64,000 bases of DNA, taken from Porphyra umbilicalis. Its lineage: Eukaryota; Rhodophyta; Bangiophyceae; Bangiales; Bangiaceae. Both the position numbers and the translations under genes were made by a program. Positions within the stretch are counted from its first letter, which is position 1. Each line of letters starts with the position of its first letter. The notes beneath the pieces are model-generated. The model searched no databases. It had not been told where the DNA came from and saw nothing but the letters and a program-made list of their open reading frames with translations. Shown in pieces: positions 11,057 through 22,469 of this stretch. Location: NCBI GenBank assembly GCA_002049455.2, contig KV918914.1, positions 1 through 64,000 on the forward strand, in the 5' to 3' direction.

Positions 11057-11533
11057 GTGGTCACGGGCAGTGGGGAGGGGGGGTGTGTCCCTGAGAAAGG
11101 CAGGGACGGGGGGAGTGAGTGCGTAGCGGGGGTAGCGGGGATGACCACGACTCGGGCGCAAGAGAACAAACGCGTGCAGCGCGACGCAACGGCAGCAGCA
11201 CCTTGCCAGAGGTGCAAACAGACCACAAAGCAACCTGGCCTGGTTTCGTGATGTAGGTGAAACGCGACAGACGAGTGGACACTCGCAAGTTTGAAGAGCC
11301 ACGGCAATGGGACAAACACTCGGCCGACTTCGATCCGTGCTGACTTCGATCTGTCAAGAGCGTCAAAGGCCAGCAGCGGCTTCACCACGCTGGCGTCTCT
11401 GAGTCGCTGCGAAATGTTCGCCTGCACGTATTTCTTACAGAAAACGCACAGTACCGTTTAAGTGAAGAACGAACAACCATGAGAAGCGCGCACTGCACCG
11501 CTGAAGAAAAAAAAAACTGAAGAGAGAATTACG

Positions 11534-11911
11534 TCACCGCCCAGAGAGAGCGAGGTCATGGACGGCGGCCACCATGCGCATGGCTTGGCGGTCGCTCACC
11601 AATGGACACACAAAGTCCTTGCCGGTGGGGATGGGCACCCCAAGAGATGCAATGGGGACCATTCTCTCGTGAGACAACCTCCAGCGAGTCGGACTCAACG
11701 TGAGGGAGTGGCTGGTATGGCCACGCAAACCGCACACGGCACACTGCTCCGTGTGGAAGCATATCTGCGACAGACATTTCCCGGGACGATACAAAGAATA
11801 CTCATTGGAGACGTGATGGCGGCACTGCAGCTGCCGCCGCAAAGGGCAGCGGAGAGCTGTGTGTCCTTGCACACCAGGCGGGGCTACAAATCGACAAAGC
11901 AGGCACGTCAT
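11534..11911 (-). CDS. Cys/His cluster protein, copy 1
   Basis: The minus-strand ATG at 11911 starts a 125-codon frame. Right at the start is CLLC, followed by H-x4-C, CPLR and Q-C; then K-C, C-x-H-x2-C-x2-C-G-x2-G-H and a P-x-R-W segment; then GKDFVCPLVSD. The order and spacing of all these elements match a second copy interrupted by element B (35200-34957 and 24022-23930), which begins CSLC at the same distance from its ATG and reads KEDFVWPMMTD at the end. This looks like one or two zinc clusters. The family is not one I recognise. The frame ends ALSGR; a T-rich tract ending TTCAG just downstream could be an intron acceptor leading to 11450 and below, so it may be an exon rather than a whole gene. 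Confidence 0.6.
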   Translation of the reverse strand: MTCLLCRFVAPPGVQGHTALRCPLRRQLQCRHHVSNEYSLYRPGKCLSQICFHTEQCAVCGLRGHTSHSLTLSPTRWRLSHERMVPIASLGVPIPTGKDFVCPLVSDRQAMRMVAAVHDLALSGR

Positions 11912-12715
11912 GACGAGTCGCGGTGGTCCTGAATGGGTAAATGGAATCGTTCCAAACCAACAGGCGGGGATGTGGGAAAGACGGCAAGCCGGCGGTTGGG
12001 CCTCTCATGGGTCAGGTACAGTGCACTAAACGAAAACGCTGATCTACGCTTGTGAAAAATGAAACGACTAAAAATGGACGTACCGAATGGACCGCACTGC
12101 TCTTGGAAGCGCTATCACCGACGTGGTCCGGGGTCGTCGTCATCGGCAGCGTGGAGTGCGTTGACCCAGAGATCCGTGGCAGTGACGAGCGCTGGTGTCG
12201 AAAGGTCACCGAGCGCCCCGCGATGGGAGCTCCTTGGCCATGTGTGCCGCACGGCTTCGACACGAGAGGCTGGAAGGGGTACGCTGGCGGGGGAGATCGT
12301 CCAGAAGTCGACACCGTCGTCTGCATTTTGCTCTGACCGGGCCCAATGATGGGGCACATCATCGGTAGAAGCTCCTTGGGCATGGGGAATGCTCGTTCAG
12401 TGGGGGCTCAGAGGCACTTCGGCTCGCCGAATGGTGGCAACCTCTGATGTAGCCTCCCAACTCAAACGCGATCAGGCACGTGGCAGGCGCACGCCCAGAT
12501 CGGCTGCTAGCTCGCAAGTGAAAAGTGGGGCCAATTTCAATTACCTCACGCTGCAGTCTAAACACATGGCACTCACAGGGGGCTTCCTTCGCAAGAAAAT
12601 ATAAAACAGACGGGACGGCTTGCGGTTGGCCAGTTTGTTGCTTTCCTGTGGTTGGCCAGATCATCGCTGTTAGAGGGGCATGACCGTTACTGCCGTTGCC
12701 GCTTGAAATCGTTCC
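11912..12715. other. no gene seen
   Basis: There are short overlapping frames on both strands with no motif. Base composition is more mixed than in the flanking GGC-rich tracts. Confidence 0.4.
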
Positions 12716-13900
12716 GTGCTTCAGAGCGCCACAGCCATCCAGCCGATTCTTCTGCGGCCTCCATCCCGCCGCTGTGACTCCACCGGTGCTGCTGCCGCCG
12801 CTACCGCCACCGGATGGTGGCGGTTTCGTTGCCCTTGCCCTCAGACGCCGGCTCTAAACCGCGGCCAGTATAAAGCCGGCGCCGCGCTGGGGCGACGGCG
12901 GCGGTGGCGGCTATGGGAGCTGCGGCAGCGGGGGTGGCTGCTACAAGACGGCGGTCGCTTCTGTGCCGGCGCAAAATCCCTGGCGGCGCCAAAACGGCAA
13001 AGATGGCGGCCGCGGTGGGACCGACACTGGCAGCATCGTCGGACTGCGCGGCCCCTGTGGAAGCGTGGTGGCGGTCAAGGCCGACGCGGGGGCTGCGGCG
13101 GGCGCCGTAGTGGATTAGCTCCCGCAGCAATGATGGAGACGGTCCCCGCGGCGGCGGTGGTGATGACGGTCGGCGTGGAAGCGGCTACGGGCGCCGCGGG
13201 GCGTTCGCGCCAGTGAAGATGGCGGTGACGGCCGCCACAGCGGTGGCTACGGGAGCCGGGGTGGCTTTGCTCTGGCGGCGGTCGTGGTGGTGGCCGCCGC
13301 GGCGGCGGCAACGGGCGCGGTGGCGATGGGGCGCCGATGGAGGTGGCAGTTGCGGCGGAGCGCGCGTAAAGGTGGCGGTGGAGGCCGCCGCAGCGGCGGC
13401 TACATGCGCCGTCGCGCTTTGGCTCCGGCGGCTGTGACAGTGATGGCCGCCGCGGCGGCGGCTGTAAGCGACTCAGCGCGGTGGCGTCGGCGGCGGTGGC
13501 GGTAATGGCCGCTGCCGCGGCGTCCACAGGAGCGGTGGCGAGGCTGCGCCGGTAGAAGTAACAGTGGCGGCCGCAGTTACGGCGGCGACGGGCGCCGTGG
13601 TGTGTTGGCTCCCGCGGCTGTGGTGGTGATGGCCGCCGCGGCAGTGGCCGTGGGCGACGCGGCGGGGTGGCGTCGGCGGTGCTGGCGGTGATGGCCGCTG
13701 CCGCTGAGGCTACTGGAGCGTCGGCGAGGGGGCGCCGGTGGAGGTCGCCTTGGCGGCCGCCGCCACGGAAGCTGTACGGGAATCGGCGGCGGCTTCTGCC
13801 GCCACCGAGACAAGGGACACCCTGCCTCGGCCTGTGGGTGCGAGGTCAGGAGGAGGGTGTCTCGGTGTTTACAGTTTTTGTAGGGTACAGAACAAGGCTG
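12716..13900. repeat. GGC/GCC-rich low-complexity DNA
   Basis: Imperfect repeats around the phrase GGTGATGGCCGCCGCGGCGGC recur through about 13140-13700. Frames on both strands give Ala/Arg/Gly or Pro/His/Arg-rich products. I see no supported gene. Confidence 0.55.
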
Positions 13901-14034
13901 TGAAGGCCGTTTATGTGGGCGGGTGGTGTAGTTTCAGAAGCCGTGGGTACAGAACTCGCGGTGGCCGTCAGGGAACAAGGAGCGGCATGTTGTATTCTTG
14001 CATCCACTACGATCCATCCTTCTTATGCTCTTTG

Positions 14035-14452
14035 TGTTGAAACGCAGTGGGGATAGGGGTTGGGGGACCACGGTGAAGTGGTTGAATGGCTTGAGCTTGT
14101 GTGTGTGTGTGCGAACGTGCTTTGTTGGTTGTCCTAAGGTTCGCCCGCCTCTCCCAACCGAGAGCTCCTCTCAAATAGTCCTCACCGGCCCAAGTGCTCC
14201 CCCCTCTCGCGCCCACACCGACGCCCACGCCCTCGCACCAAATCGAATCACTCACCAAATCAAGAGCCACTGGAGCAAAGCGAAGATCAAATCCAAAACA
14301 TGCCAAAAGTAACGCCCCAAGATCACCCAACACGAATGTGTGCAACTTGACCACGTCTTGCAAATGTCCCATGTGGGGTACCATAAGGGTCACCGACCGT
14401 TATCCATCCGCGAACCGCCAGTGGAGCCGGCGACGAGCATCACAGTCCAACA
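14035..14452 (-). repeat. 3' LTR of the Copia element
   Basis: It is 418 bp and nearly identical to 18576-18993. On the minus strand it is directly preceded by AAGGAGGAG, a plausible polypurine tract for plus-strand priming. Confidence 0.92.
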
Positions 14453-14487
14453 CTCCTCCTTGCTTGTTGCCGCGGTGGGTCTTGTAT

Positions 14488-16050
14488 TCAGCAAAGCCCA
14501 ATGGCCTCGACATGCTTGTCGTGCTTGGTCTTGCCGAGCTCCTTCGTCATCGAGTCCGCCACCATGTCGTCCGTTGCACAATGCTCCAGTGTCACCTTGT
14601 CCGTCGTGATGGCCTCGCGCACAAAGTGGTATCGAATGTCGATGTGCTTGGTGCGCTTGTGCTCGACGGGGTTCTTGGAGAAGTCAATGCACCCGCTGTT
14701 GTCGACCTTGATGTTGATCGGCCCGCCCGAGATCGCTGTCCGCAGCCCTTGATTTGCAACGCTTTGCACGAGCTTGTTTAGCCAAACAGCTTCCTTGCTG
14801 GCCTCACATAGAGCCATGTACTCGGCTTCCATCGTCGACAGCGCCACCGTCTTCTGCAACTTAGAACCCCAGCTGACGGCTGCTCCGCCAAAGATGAAGG
14901 TGAAGCCCGTCGTAGAACGTCGCGTCTCGTGGTCACCCGCCCAGTCGGCATCACTGAAGCCTTGTAGAACACAGGAAGAGTTCTTGTCGAATACAAGCCC
15001 CTTGTCCATCGAACCCTTGACGTACCGTAGAACGCGCTTAATTGCCGCCCAATGCTCCTTGCCGTAGCACGAGACAAAATGACTCAGCTTCCCGATAGCG
15101 AAGGCGAGGTCAGGACGTGTCCCGACCATCAGGTACATAAGACTGCCGACAGCTTCGCGGTAGGGCAGCACGTCGTTGCTTTCGTCGGCCTTGAACAGCT
15201 GCAGGCCCACCTCCAGCGGTGTTCCGATCGGGTTGCACTCCGCCATGCCGAACTTCTCCAGCACTTGCGCCGCGTACTTGCCCTGCGACAGCTTGAGGGT
15301 GCCCAACGCCTTGTCTCGTCTAATCTCTAGCCCGAGGATGACCTTCGCCTCGCCCAGGTCCTTCATCTCAAAACGCTTGTGCAGAGCGTCCTGAATCTTG
15401 TAGATCGCCGCCAGGCTTGATGCCACCAAAAGAAGATCGTCGACGTACACCAGGACGATGATAATTTCGCCGTCATCCATAAGGAGGTAGAGGCATGCAT
15501 CTGGGTCAATGTTGTCAAACCCCTGCGACTTGAGGAAGTCGTCCAGCTTGGCGTACCACATCTTGGGGGCTTGCTTCAGCCCATACAGCGCTTGAAGGAG
15601 ACGACACACCTTGTCAGGATACGTCGGATCGACATAGCCGTCTGGTTGCTCCATCTAGACCTCGTCGTCGAGGTCGCCGTTGAGGAATGCCGTCTTGACG
15701 TCCATCTGATGTAGCTCCCACCCGTTCGCCGCCGTCATCGCCAGGATGCATCGAATGGTGGTAAACTTGGCCACCGGCGCGAACGTCGCGTTGAAGTCGA
15801 GCCCCTTGATCTGCCGGTTCCCCATGAAGCACAGGCGCGCCTTGTGCCGCGACGTGTTGTTCCCGTTCTTGTCAACCTCGTTCTTGACCTTGTAAACCCA
15901 CTTGCCCTTCAGCACGCGTCGACTGGCCGGGCGATCCGTCAAGCGCCAAGTCTTGTTCTTGCGGATGGCTTCCATCTCGTCGTCCATAGCAATCTTCCAC
16001 TTAGCCGATTCTTGACCTTGAACGGCTAGCACGTACGTCGTGGGCGCCTC
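14488..16050 (-). CDS. reverse transcriptase and RNase H of the Copia element
   Basis: The RT block includes HQMDVKTAFLNG (about 15720) and the active-site YVDD (about 15450). RNase H shows SDADWAGD (about 14955) and ends near 14488 with an HIDIRYHFVRE segment. Order and motifs are typical of Copia elements. Confidence 0.88.
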
Positions 16051-16299
16051 GTGAGCAACCAGGCTCACCGGTCGCCAGTACTCGACAGGTGGCCGCCGCG
16101 CTCTGCCGCTCCGACGCAGCGTGTCTTGAGAGCCGCCACTACCTTGATTGTCGTCCGCGGACTTGTCAGATCCATCGTCTTGCTCGTCGTCCTTGTCGTC
16201 ATTGTCAGCATCTACGTCTTCGCCGTCGCTTGCAGAACGCAAGCCCGTCTCGACTTCGACAACTTCGTCTTCGGGAAGCTCTTCCGCAACTTCTGCGAC

Positions 16300-17560
16300 C
16301 TCGCTTGCGTTCGTCTCGGCGAACACGACGCTTCGTGCCTTGACGACCTTGCCGTCGTCGAGGATGACCTTGTACGCCTTGCTGCTGTCGGGATAGCCTA
16401 AGAAGACGCCCTTCCCTGCCTTGTCGCCAAACTTGCCGTCGATGTGACTCTTGTGCAGCACGACCCAGCATGTCGACCGAAACACCCGCATGTGGCTTAC
16501 GTTGGGCTTATTCCCGGTCCACAGCTCAAAAGGCGTCTTGCCAACGGGAAGCGCCCTGGTCGTGACGCGGTTCTTGATGTACACCGCCGTCTTGATGGCA
16601 TCCGCCCAAAGATCCTGATCGACGTCCTTGTGTCGCATCATTGTGCGAGCCATCTCCACGAGAACTCGGTTGAGCCGCTCAGCAACTCCGTTCTGCTGCG
16701 GCGTGTCGGGCACCGTGGTCTGGTGCGTCGTGCCGTTCTCATCGTGAAGAGCCTTGAATGCGTTCGACACGTACTCGCCGCCATTGTCGGATCGCAGGAT
16801 CTTGATTTTGGTTCCCGTGTGCAGCTGGGCCTTAGTCAGCCACTTCTTGTACTCAGAGAGCAAATCGCTCTTCTTCTGCAGGAAGACCACGTCGGTTCAA
16901 CGGCAGAAGTCGTCGGTGAAGGTGCCAAAGTAGAGCGCACCGCCACGCGACGGCTCCGACATTGGCCCGCCAAGGTCCGAGTGCGCAAGCTGCAGGCGCT
17001 TGGTCACTCGACCTCCTCCTGCACTAGGCATAGGCGTCATAGCCGCCTTTCCATACACGCACGGCTCGCAGACGTCCTTGACCGCCATGGAAGAGCACTT
17101 GAGTCCATTGATGTCCTTGTTCTTGATCATCCGCTTAACGCCAGCCACGTTGACGTGCCCAAGGCGCTCATGCGAGAGCTGAAGAGAGGCCACCGCAGCA
17201 ATATCCGATAGTGGGGCCACGTCCAGGTGGTAGAGCCCGTTCTTACGAGTGCCGCAGGCAGCAGTCCTCTCGTTCATCTTGATGATCGTCTTACCGCCCT
17301 TGAATGACACTTCTGCCCCACGCTCCTCCATCATGCCGACCGAAATGAGGTTGAAGCCCATTGTAGGAACATGGAGAACCTTCTCCAACTTGATCTTGCG
17401 CGTCTTGCCGTGAACGATGACATTGAGCACGACGGTTCCGACGCCCGCCGTGGCTACGGACCCCTTGTCACCCATCGTGACGCTTCGTCCCGTGGTCGTA
17501 TGGTATTCGTCAAAGCACCCGCGCATCCAGCACATGTGTGCAGACGCCGCAGAGTCCACA
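16300..17560 (-). CDS. protease and integrase region of the Copia element
   Basis: An aspartic protease motif WLVDSAASAHM lies at about 17560-17520. The HHCC domain of integrase follows (HERLGH and CEPC, about 17160-17050). The integrase core shows SDLGGP, SDNGGEY and PQQNGVAERLNR at about 16990-16670, which hold the D, D and E catalytic residues. It is a fossil part of the element. Confidence 0.85.
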
Positions 17561-18414
17561 AGCCATGACTTGGAGATGTCACCGGTGTCAGCTGCATTGC
17601 CCACCAGACAGATGGCGTCGTCGCTGTCGCTACCATCGTCAGCCGCAATCGCGGCCACCTTGTCCTGTCTCTGCTTCTTGGCCTTGAGCTCTGGGCAATC
17701 GCGAGAGATGTGCCCAAACGTATGGCAGTAGTAGCACTCGATCTTGGAGAGGTCACCACGGCGGCCTTGACCTCGATAGTTGGCGCCGACGAGAGCCATG
17801 TCGCCAATGCGCTTCGGCGCCGGTGACTTGTCCGCCTGCCGCCGCTCCTCCTGAAGCAAGCGGCTCTTGACAAAGTCGAGGCTCAGCTCGTCCTCGCCCT
17901 TGGCGTCGAGAGCCACTAGCAGGTTCTCGTACTTTGTCGTCAGCCCGTTGAGGACGCTCATGGCAACGTCCATCTCCGTCACCTCGCCGCCCATGGCCTT
18001 GAGGTTCTCGCCGAGGTTGCGCACGCGGTTGATGTAGCCCAGCATGCCCTCGCCGACGGTCATTTCGACGGTGTAGAACTCGCGTCGCGCCTTCATCTTG
18101 TTCATCAAACTCTTGCGCTGGAAGACACCTTGCAGCGTCGACCACATTTCCGCCGTCGTCTTGCAGCCCGACACGTGCTCGAGCTGCTCAGACCCAAGGG
18201 TGAGCCCGATGATGGCGCTCGACTTCGTGTCTCGACGCTTCCACACCGCCAACTCGCGGGTCTCCGCGTCCGTCGGCTTGCCGTCTTCGTCAAGCATATC
18301 GTCCAGGTCGCGCAGCGCGAGGACCATCTTAATGCGCTGACGCCACTCGTGGAAGTTCGTCTCCGTCAACTTGTCGACCTTGATGCCGCCCATGCCGGCA
18401 GCGCCTCCGTCCAT
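17560..18414 (-). CDS. gag of the Copia element
   Basis: The ATG at 18414 starts a typical Copia gag (UBN2 type): an N-terminal helix-rich region with NFHEWRQRIKM, then a helical capsid region, then a CCHC knuckle CYYCHTFGHISRDC at about 17735-17695. The product would form the particle shell around the element RNA. Confidence 0.85.
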
Positions 18415-18561
18415 GATTTCTTCTTGTCGTAGCGCCCGACCTTGCCGAGCCGTGCGCCTTGACCGTCACGTCCTTGAACCACCTTGACCTCGTCCTCTTC
18501 GCACTTGCCGCGACCGCCGCGACACCTGCTGGCACACCTTGCTCTTGTCACAGCCCCGGCT

Positions 18562-18575
18562 CTGGGCCCATAACC
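18562..18575 (-). promoter_or_regulatory. Copia primer-binding site matching the initiator tRNA-Met anticodon arm
   Basis: Directly inside the 5' LTR the plus strand reads CTGGGCCCATAACC, the anticodon-arm sequence of eukaryotic initiator tRNA-Met. The element's RNA is therefore complementary to the middle of that tRNA and not to its CCA end. Drosophila copia is known to prime from a cleaved half of initiator tRNA-Met in this way. Confidence 0.75.
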
Positions 18576-18993
18576 TGTTGAAACGCAGTGGGGATAGGGG
18601 TTGGGGGACCACGGTGAAGTGGTTGAATGGCTTGAGCTTGTGTGTGTGTGTGCGAACGTGCTTTGTTGGTTGTCCTAAGGTTCGCCCGCCTCTCCCAACC
18701 GAGAGCACCTCTCAAATAGTCCCCACCGGCCCAAGTGCTCCCCCCTCTCGCGCCCACACCGACGCCCACGCCCTCGCACCAAATCGAATCACTCACCAAA
18801 TCAAGAGCCACTGGAGCAAAGCGAAGATCAAATCCAAAACATGCCAAAAGTAACGCCCCAAGATCACCCAACACGAATGTGTGCAACTTGACCACGTCTT
18901 GCAAATGTACCATGTGGGGTACCATAAGGGTCACCGACCATCATCCATCCGCGAACCGCCAGTGGAGCCGGCGACGAGCATCACAGTCCAACA
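18576..18993 (-). repeat. 5' LTR of the Copia element
   Basis: The plus-strand sequence starts TGTTGAAACGCAG and ends GTCCAACA. The matching 3' LTR is at 14035-14452 with the same length. It holds a GTGTGTGTGT tract and has TG/CA ends. Confidence 0.92.
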
Positions 18994-18998
18994 CTTTG

Positions 18999-19955
18999 TT
19001 TCCTGGTTCGTGACCAGGACGCGGCAGCGCGGCACGTGTGAGGTCTGGCGCCCCACCTTCGTTGGCGGGTCCAGACCTGCTGCTTTGTGCCGCCGCACGA
19101 TGGCCAGCGCCAGCACCCCCCCCTGCAACACCATCACCTGCTGCTGACGCAGCACCGCCGACAGTTCGTACATCACATTGATCATGGGGCGAGTTCGCGC
19201 CCCTATCCGTCCCCTTTGTGGGGGGACCGTGGCCTTGCAGGTGGGCCCTCGACGACGTGCGTCGAAAGAAATGACGGGGACACGGTAGGCAGCGACTGAC
19301 GAACAGCGAGACCTTGATACCGACGAATGTTTCGAAGAAGAAACACGGGCGCCCGCCGGGGACGCCCGCCGTCGGCGTCGCGCGGTACGGCGAGCGCACC
19401 TGCTCCCGTGGGTTGAGCATCTTCCACGAGAGTTGTCCTGAGTGCGCGTAATTCTCCAAAGTGCGCATAAATCTCGGGCTCCCACATTGCGCAGATATGA
19501 TGCAAAATGACATTCTTGCGCATGTATCCCTTGGTGAAGGGTCCGAGCACCGGTGACGGCAGTGTCCCACCCGTGCGGTTGACTTTCGGACAGAAGTCGC
19601 ATGGGCGCTCAGCATCCACCGAGTCCGTCTTGGTGTCCACCCTCTTCATTGCCCACGACGCAGGCCGACGCTTCCCGACTCCTTTTCCCCGCCGTTGCGC
19701 GCTGCTTGCCGTACACCTCGTCGGCCCCGCGTTGCCCGCCGCGCCGTGGGCAAGACCCTTTCCCTTGCCCGAGTACAGTACCGGCACAATACTGCGGAAG
19801 GCGCTCTCTGCCCTCTCCCTCCTGCGCTTGTCCGCGGCGATCAGTCGCGGCCACAAAGCCCGATCCGCCCATTCCGCCCTCCTTGTGGCGATGGACGATG
19901 GATACACAGGTACCCCGGACACGACACGAGGGGGGCTTGGCAACCCGTTCCGCAC
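18999..19955 (-). CDS. ePHD-like zinc finger protein, probably broken by the Copia insertion
   Basis: The minus-strand frame from about 19955 has a basic N-terminal part, then a likely extended-PHD half: CDFC, then LGPF, then VILHHICAMWEPEIYAHFGEL (the last block at about 19515-19440). The C-x2-C, LGPF and H-x-x-CA-x-W-x-PE order is that of the zinc-knuckle part of ePHD domains, found in chromatin proteins. No ATG is seen at the start, so the 5' end is open. A second protein-like block in another phase (about 19190-18999, starting MINVMYELSAVL) suggests an intron between them. That block is open right up to the Copia target site and on into the other flank (14034 downwards), so the Copia may lie in the coding region. 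The second half of an ePHD is not visible. Function beyond zinc binding is inferred. Confidence 0.5.
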
Positions 19956-20359
19956 GTCGTCTGAAGAGCACGGCGACCGGGGTGGCTGCCGGTGGGGAGG
20001 GGAAGGTTCTTGAAGGCGTGGTGGCCGACTTGGCGCAGAAGGACGCGCGGCCGATGCTGCAGCCGTGTCAGGTGACGCGGGCGGCGTAATCAGTGATATG
20101 ACCGGTAAACCACCTGCTGGAGAACGCAGTGAAGGAGGGAAGTGGGAGCGCCGCGGCAGCCGCGGCGTCGGTGCCGTTTGAGCCGGCCTCGGATACGCCG
20201 GCGGGGACGGCGTCTGCGGGGTGTCACGTCATGCGGACGCAACCCCCTTGGTTGCTTTGGGCCCATCCCGGTGGCGCTGTCCGTCACAGGCCCCGAAAAC
20301 AGGGAGAGCTGCAGTAGCACAATGAGCGTGTGTCGGCGGCCCGTCAAGCGACCGGCTCT

Positions 20360-21260
20360 CGTGACGGCGTCTGCGGCAGCCGCGGCAGCACCAGTTGAAC
20401 TTGCGCTTGGCGTGTGCGCGCGAGGCGGCCGCCACGCTCAGTAGTAGGAGCAGCAACTGTGCAGGCTCTTGCGGCATGGCCGCACCACTCCACTCACCAG
20501 CAGGCGTGGCGGCTCCGGCACCTGCAGCACCAGCAGCAGAGCCGCGTGTGGCGTACCTATGCGGTGCCCCCCACCATTCGCGGCGACGGCTCCGGCTGTG
20601 AAAGCGGCAGCTGCAGCAGCTCGTGGGGCGTCCCCGCGAAGGCCAGAGCACCAAAGCTTTCGTGGGGGCCCGAAGCGATACCGCTAGCGGCAGCGTGCCG
20701 AGCGGAGTGGCCGAGCGGTCAAGAGCGCCAACGGCGGTCACGGCGGCGGCAGCTGTAGCGGCAACAGCGGCGGCTCGTGTGGTGTCGCCGCCCGGCGCCA
20801 CTCAAAAATCGAGGCGGCCGTGCCGGCAGTGGCAGCGGCAACAGCAGCTCCTTGTGCGTCGTGGCCGCCCCGCGCCACGCCTTGAGAATGGCGACGATCC
20901 CGGCTGCGGCAGAGGCAACAGCAGCGGCTCGTGCTGCATCGCCGCCCCGCGACACCCTCAAGTGGAGGCTGCAGTGCCGGCACTCGCACCGCCAACAGCA
21001 GCGCCGAGTGCGGCGTGGCCGCGCGGTCCCGAGCACCAACCATGGCGATGGCAGCGGCAGCGGCAGCGGTAGAAGCAGCACCTTGTGCGTCTTGGACACC
21101 CCGCGCCGCGCCCGGAGAGTGCTGGCGACCCCGACAGCGGCAGCGGCAACAGCAGCGGCTCGTCTGGCGTCGCAGCCTGGCGCCACACACAAGCGGCGGG
21201 TCCGGCGTGGCCGCGCGGCGCCACGCGCCAGTGTAGGCGGAGCTGCCGGCAGTAGCGCCG
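20360..21260. repeat. satellite-like array with a period near 77 bp
   Basis: A block close to GGCAGCGGCAACAGCAGC recurs at 20831, 20908, about 20986, about 21062 and 21139, with more degenerate copies back to about 20361. The spacings are 75-78 bases. Because 77 is not a multiple of three, all long frames through the array switch register and are shadows. About eleven units are present. Confidence 0.75.
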
Positions 21261-21698
21261 AGAGCAGCGCCGCGTGATGTGACCAGTGCGAAATCAATGA
21301 CAAAGCACTTGACAAAAAGAAGCCGGTATTCCTTGACGACGTAACGACGGGCCACACGGACAGTGATTGGGCTATTTCCAACACAGCGCCGCCGGCCGTC
21401 CGCCTCAACGCGGTGTGGCCAATGTCAAGACCAGAGGAAGTTCCGCGCTCCCGTTGCGAGACGTCACACTGGACCCGATGTGCTCACTGGTAGGCCTGTA
21501 GAGGTAGTAGTGTCGGACTCGCGGCCCTGAGTGCATGTCACGAACGAAGTCAGGCTGGGCTGTGACCAGTGTGCCCATTTCAATGGTTGGACCTCGTCCC
21601 TGTGACCTGTGGACAGCGTGCGCCCCGTGAGTGGGCCTCTTGATATGACCGGTGGTGTAACGAGGCGCACACAGAATTCTGCTCGTGTCTAGTGGTGG
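21261..21698. other. no gene seen
   Basis: The stretch shows no motif and no repeat that I could place. It leads to the target duplication of the next MITE at 21699. Confidence 0.4.
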
Positions 21699-21706
21699 GT
21701 GCACGG

Positions 21707-22461
21707 CAGGGGTTGTCATGGATATATGCCTGAGGAATATATCCATGCATAATATCCGTATCCGCTTCGGATACGCGCCGGGGACGCATATTCTAAATGC
21801 ATTGTGAGAAAAAGAGGAGAGGATATATCTATCCTGTCCGACAAAATTTGCAAGATTATATTAGATCCGTATTCCAGATATGAGAGTCAGGATACAGAGA
21901 TATACAATGTTATTAACGTTCTCGGGTCGACAGAATTCCGGTAAAACGCAGTCCACCTCTATTTCACAATCCGACCATCGGAAGATTCATGTGCAAGCAT
22001 GTGATGCAGCGACAAGCGGCAATCCCGCTCGACCCGGAAGAAACCGTTCAAGCACGCGACTCGGAATGCTTGCGATATCAAGAAAAGTGTGACACGAGTT
22101 TCAGATTGGTCTATCTGTCGACCGTTCACAAAAACGGCGGGGAACCGCCTGGACCGCGCCCGTTGGGGCGCACACATCCAATGTGAATGTCAAGTCGTAC
22201 TTGAGGTGTATTCTGCACTCAACAAGTGTCTGAATGGCGTCTTTCTCTGGCCCGAATTGTGCGGCCTGGCGGACTTGTTGGAATATAATCGTATACGATA
22301 ATCGTACTCAGATACGGATATAATCTACGTAATAATCCGGTTGCGGAGGCAAATTTTCGCATCTGGATAATAGTTAAGTGGTTTATCCGTAATCAGATAC
22401 ACCGCATCGGCGTGTATCCGTATCCTATTTCGCCTCGAAATGCATATCCTGACAACCCCTG
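21707..22461. mobile_element. hAT-like MITE of a second family (755 bp)
   Basis: The ends are CAGGGGTTGTCATGGATATATGC and the reverse complement of GCATATCCTGACAACCCCTG, giving an inverted repeat of about 20 bases. An 8-base duplication GTGCACGG / GTGCACAG (21699-21706 and 22462-22469, one mismatch) flanks it. It is AT-rich with many GGATATA-like motifs and has no transposase. The termini resemble those of the 799-bp family, but the interior differs. Confidence 0.88.
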
Positions 22462-22469
22462 GTGCACAG

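Larger units (their letters stand above)
14035..18993 (-). mobile_element. Ty1/Copia retrotransposon (element D), nearly whole
   Basis: The element is 4959 bp on the minus strand, with two 418-bp LTRs and an exact 5-base target duplication CTTTG (14030-14034 and 18994-18998). Coding order on the minus strand is gag with a CCHC knuckle, protease, integrase, reverse transcriptase, RNase H, which is the Copia order (integrase before RT). The LTRs differ at only about five positions (about 99% identical), so the insertion is young. The coding region is in one frame with about two interruptions. It sits just beyond the ePHD-like gene, and probably inside its reading frame. Confidence 0.95.

Noticed and set aside
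20414-21408. Long frames over the 77-bp array
   Set aside because: The unit is not a multiple of three, so the frames change register from unit to unit and are not a repeated protein.
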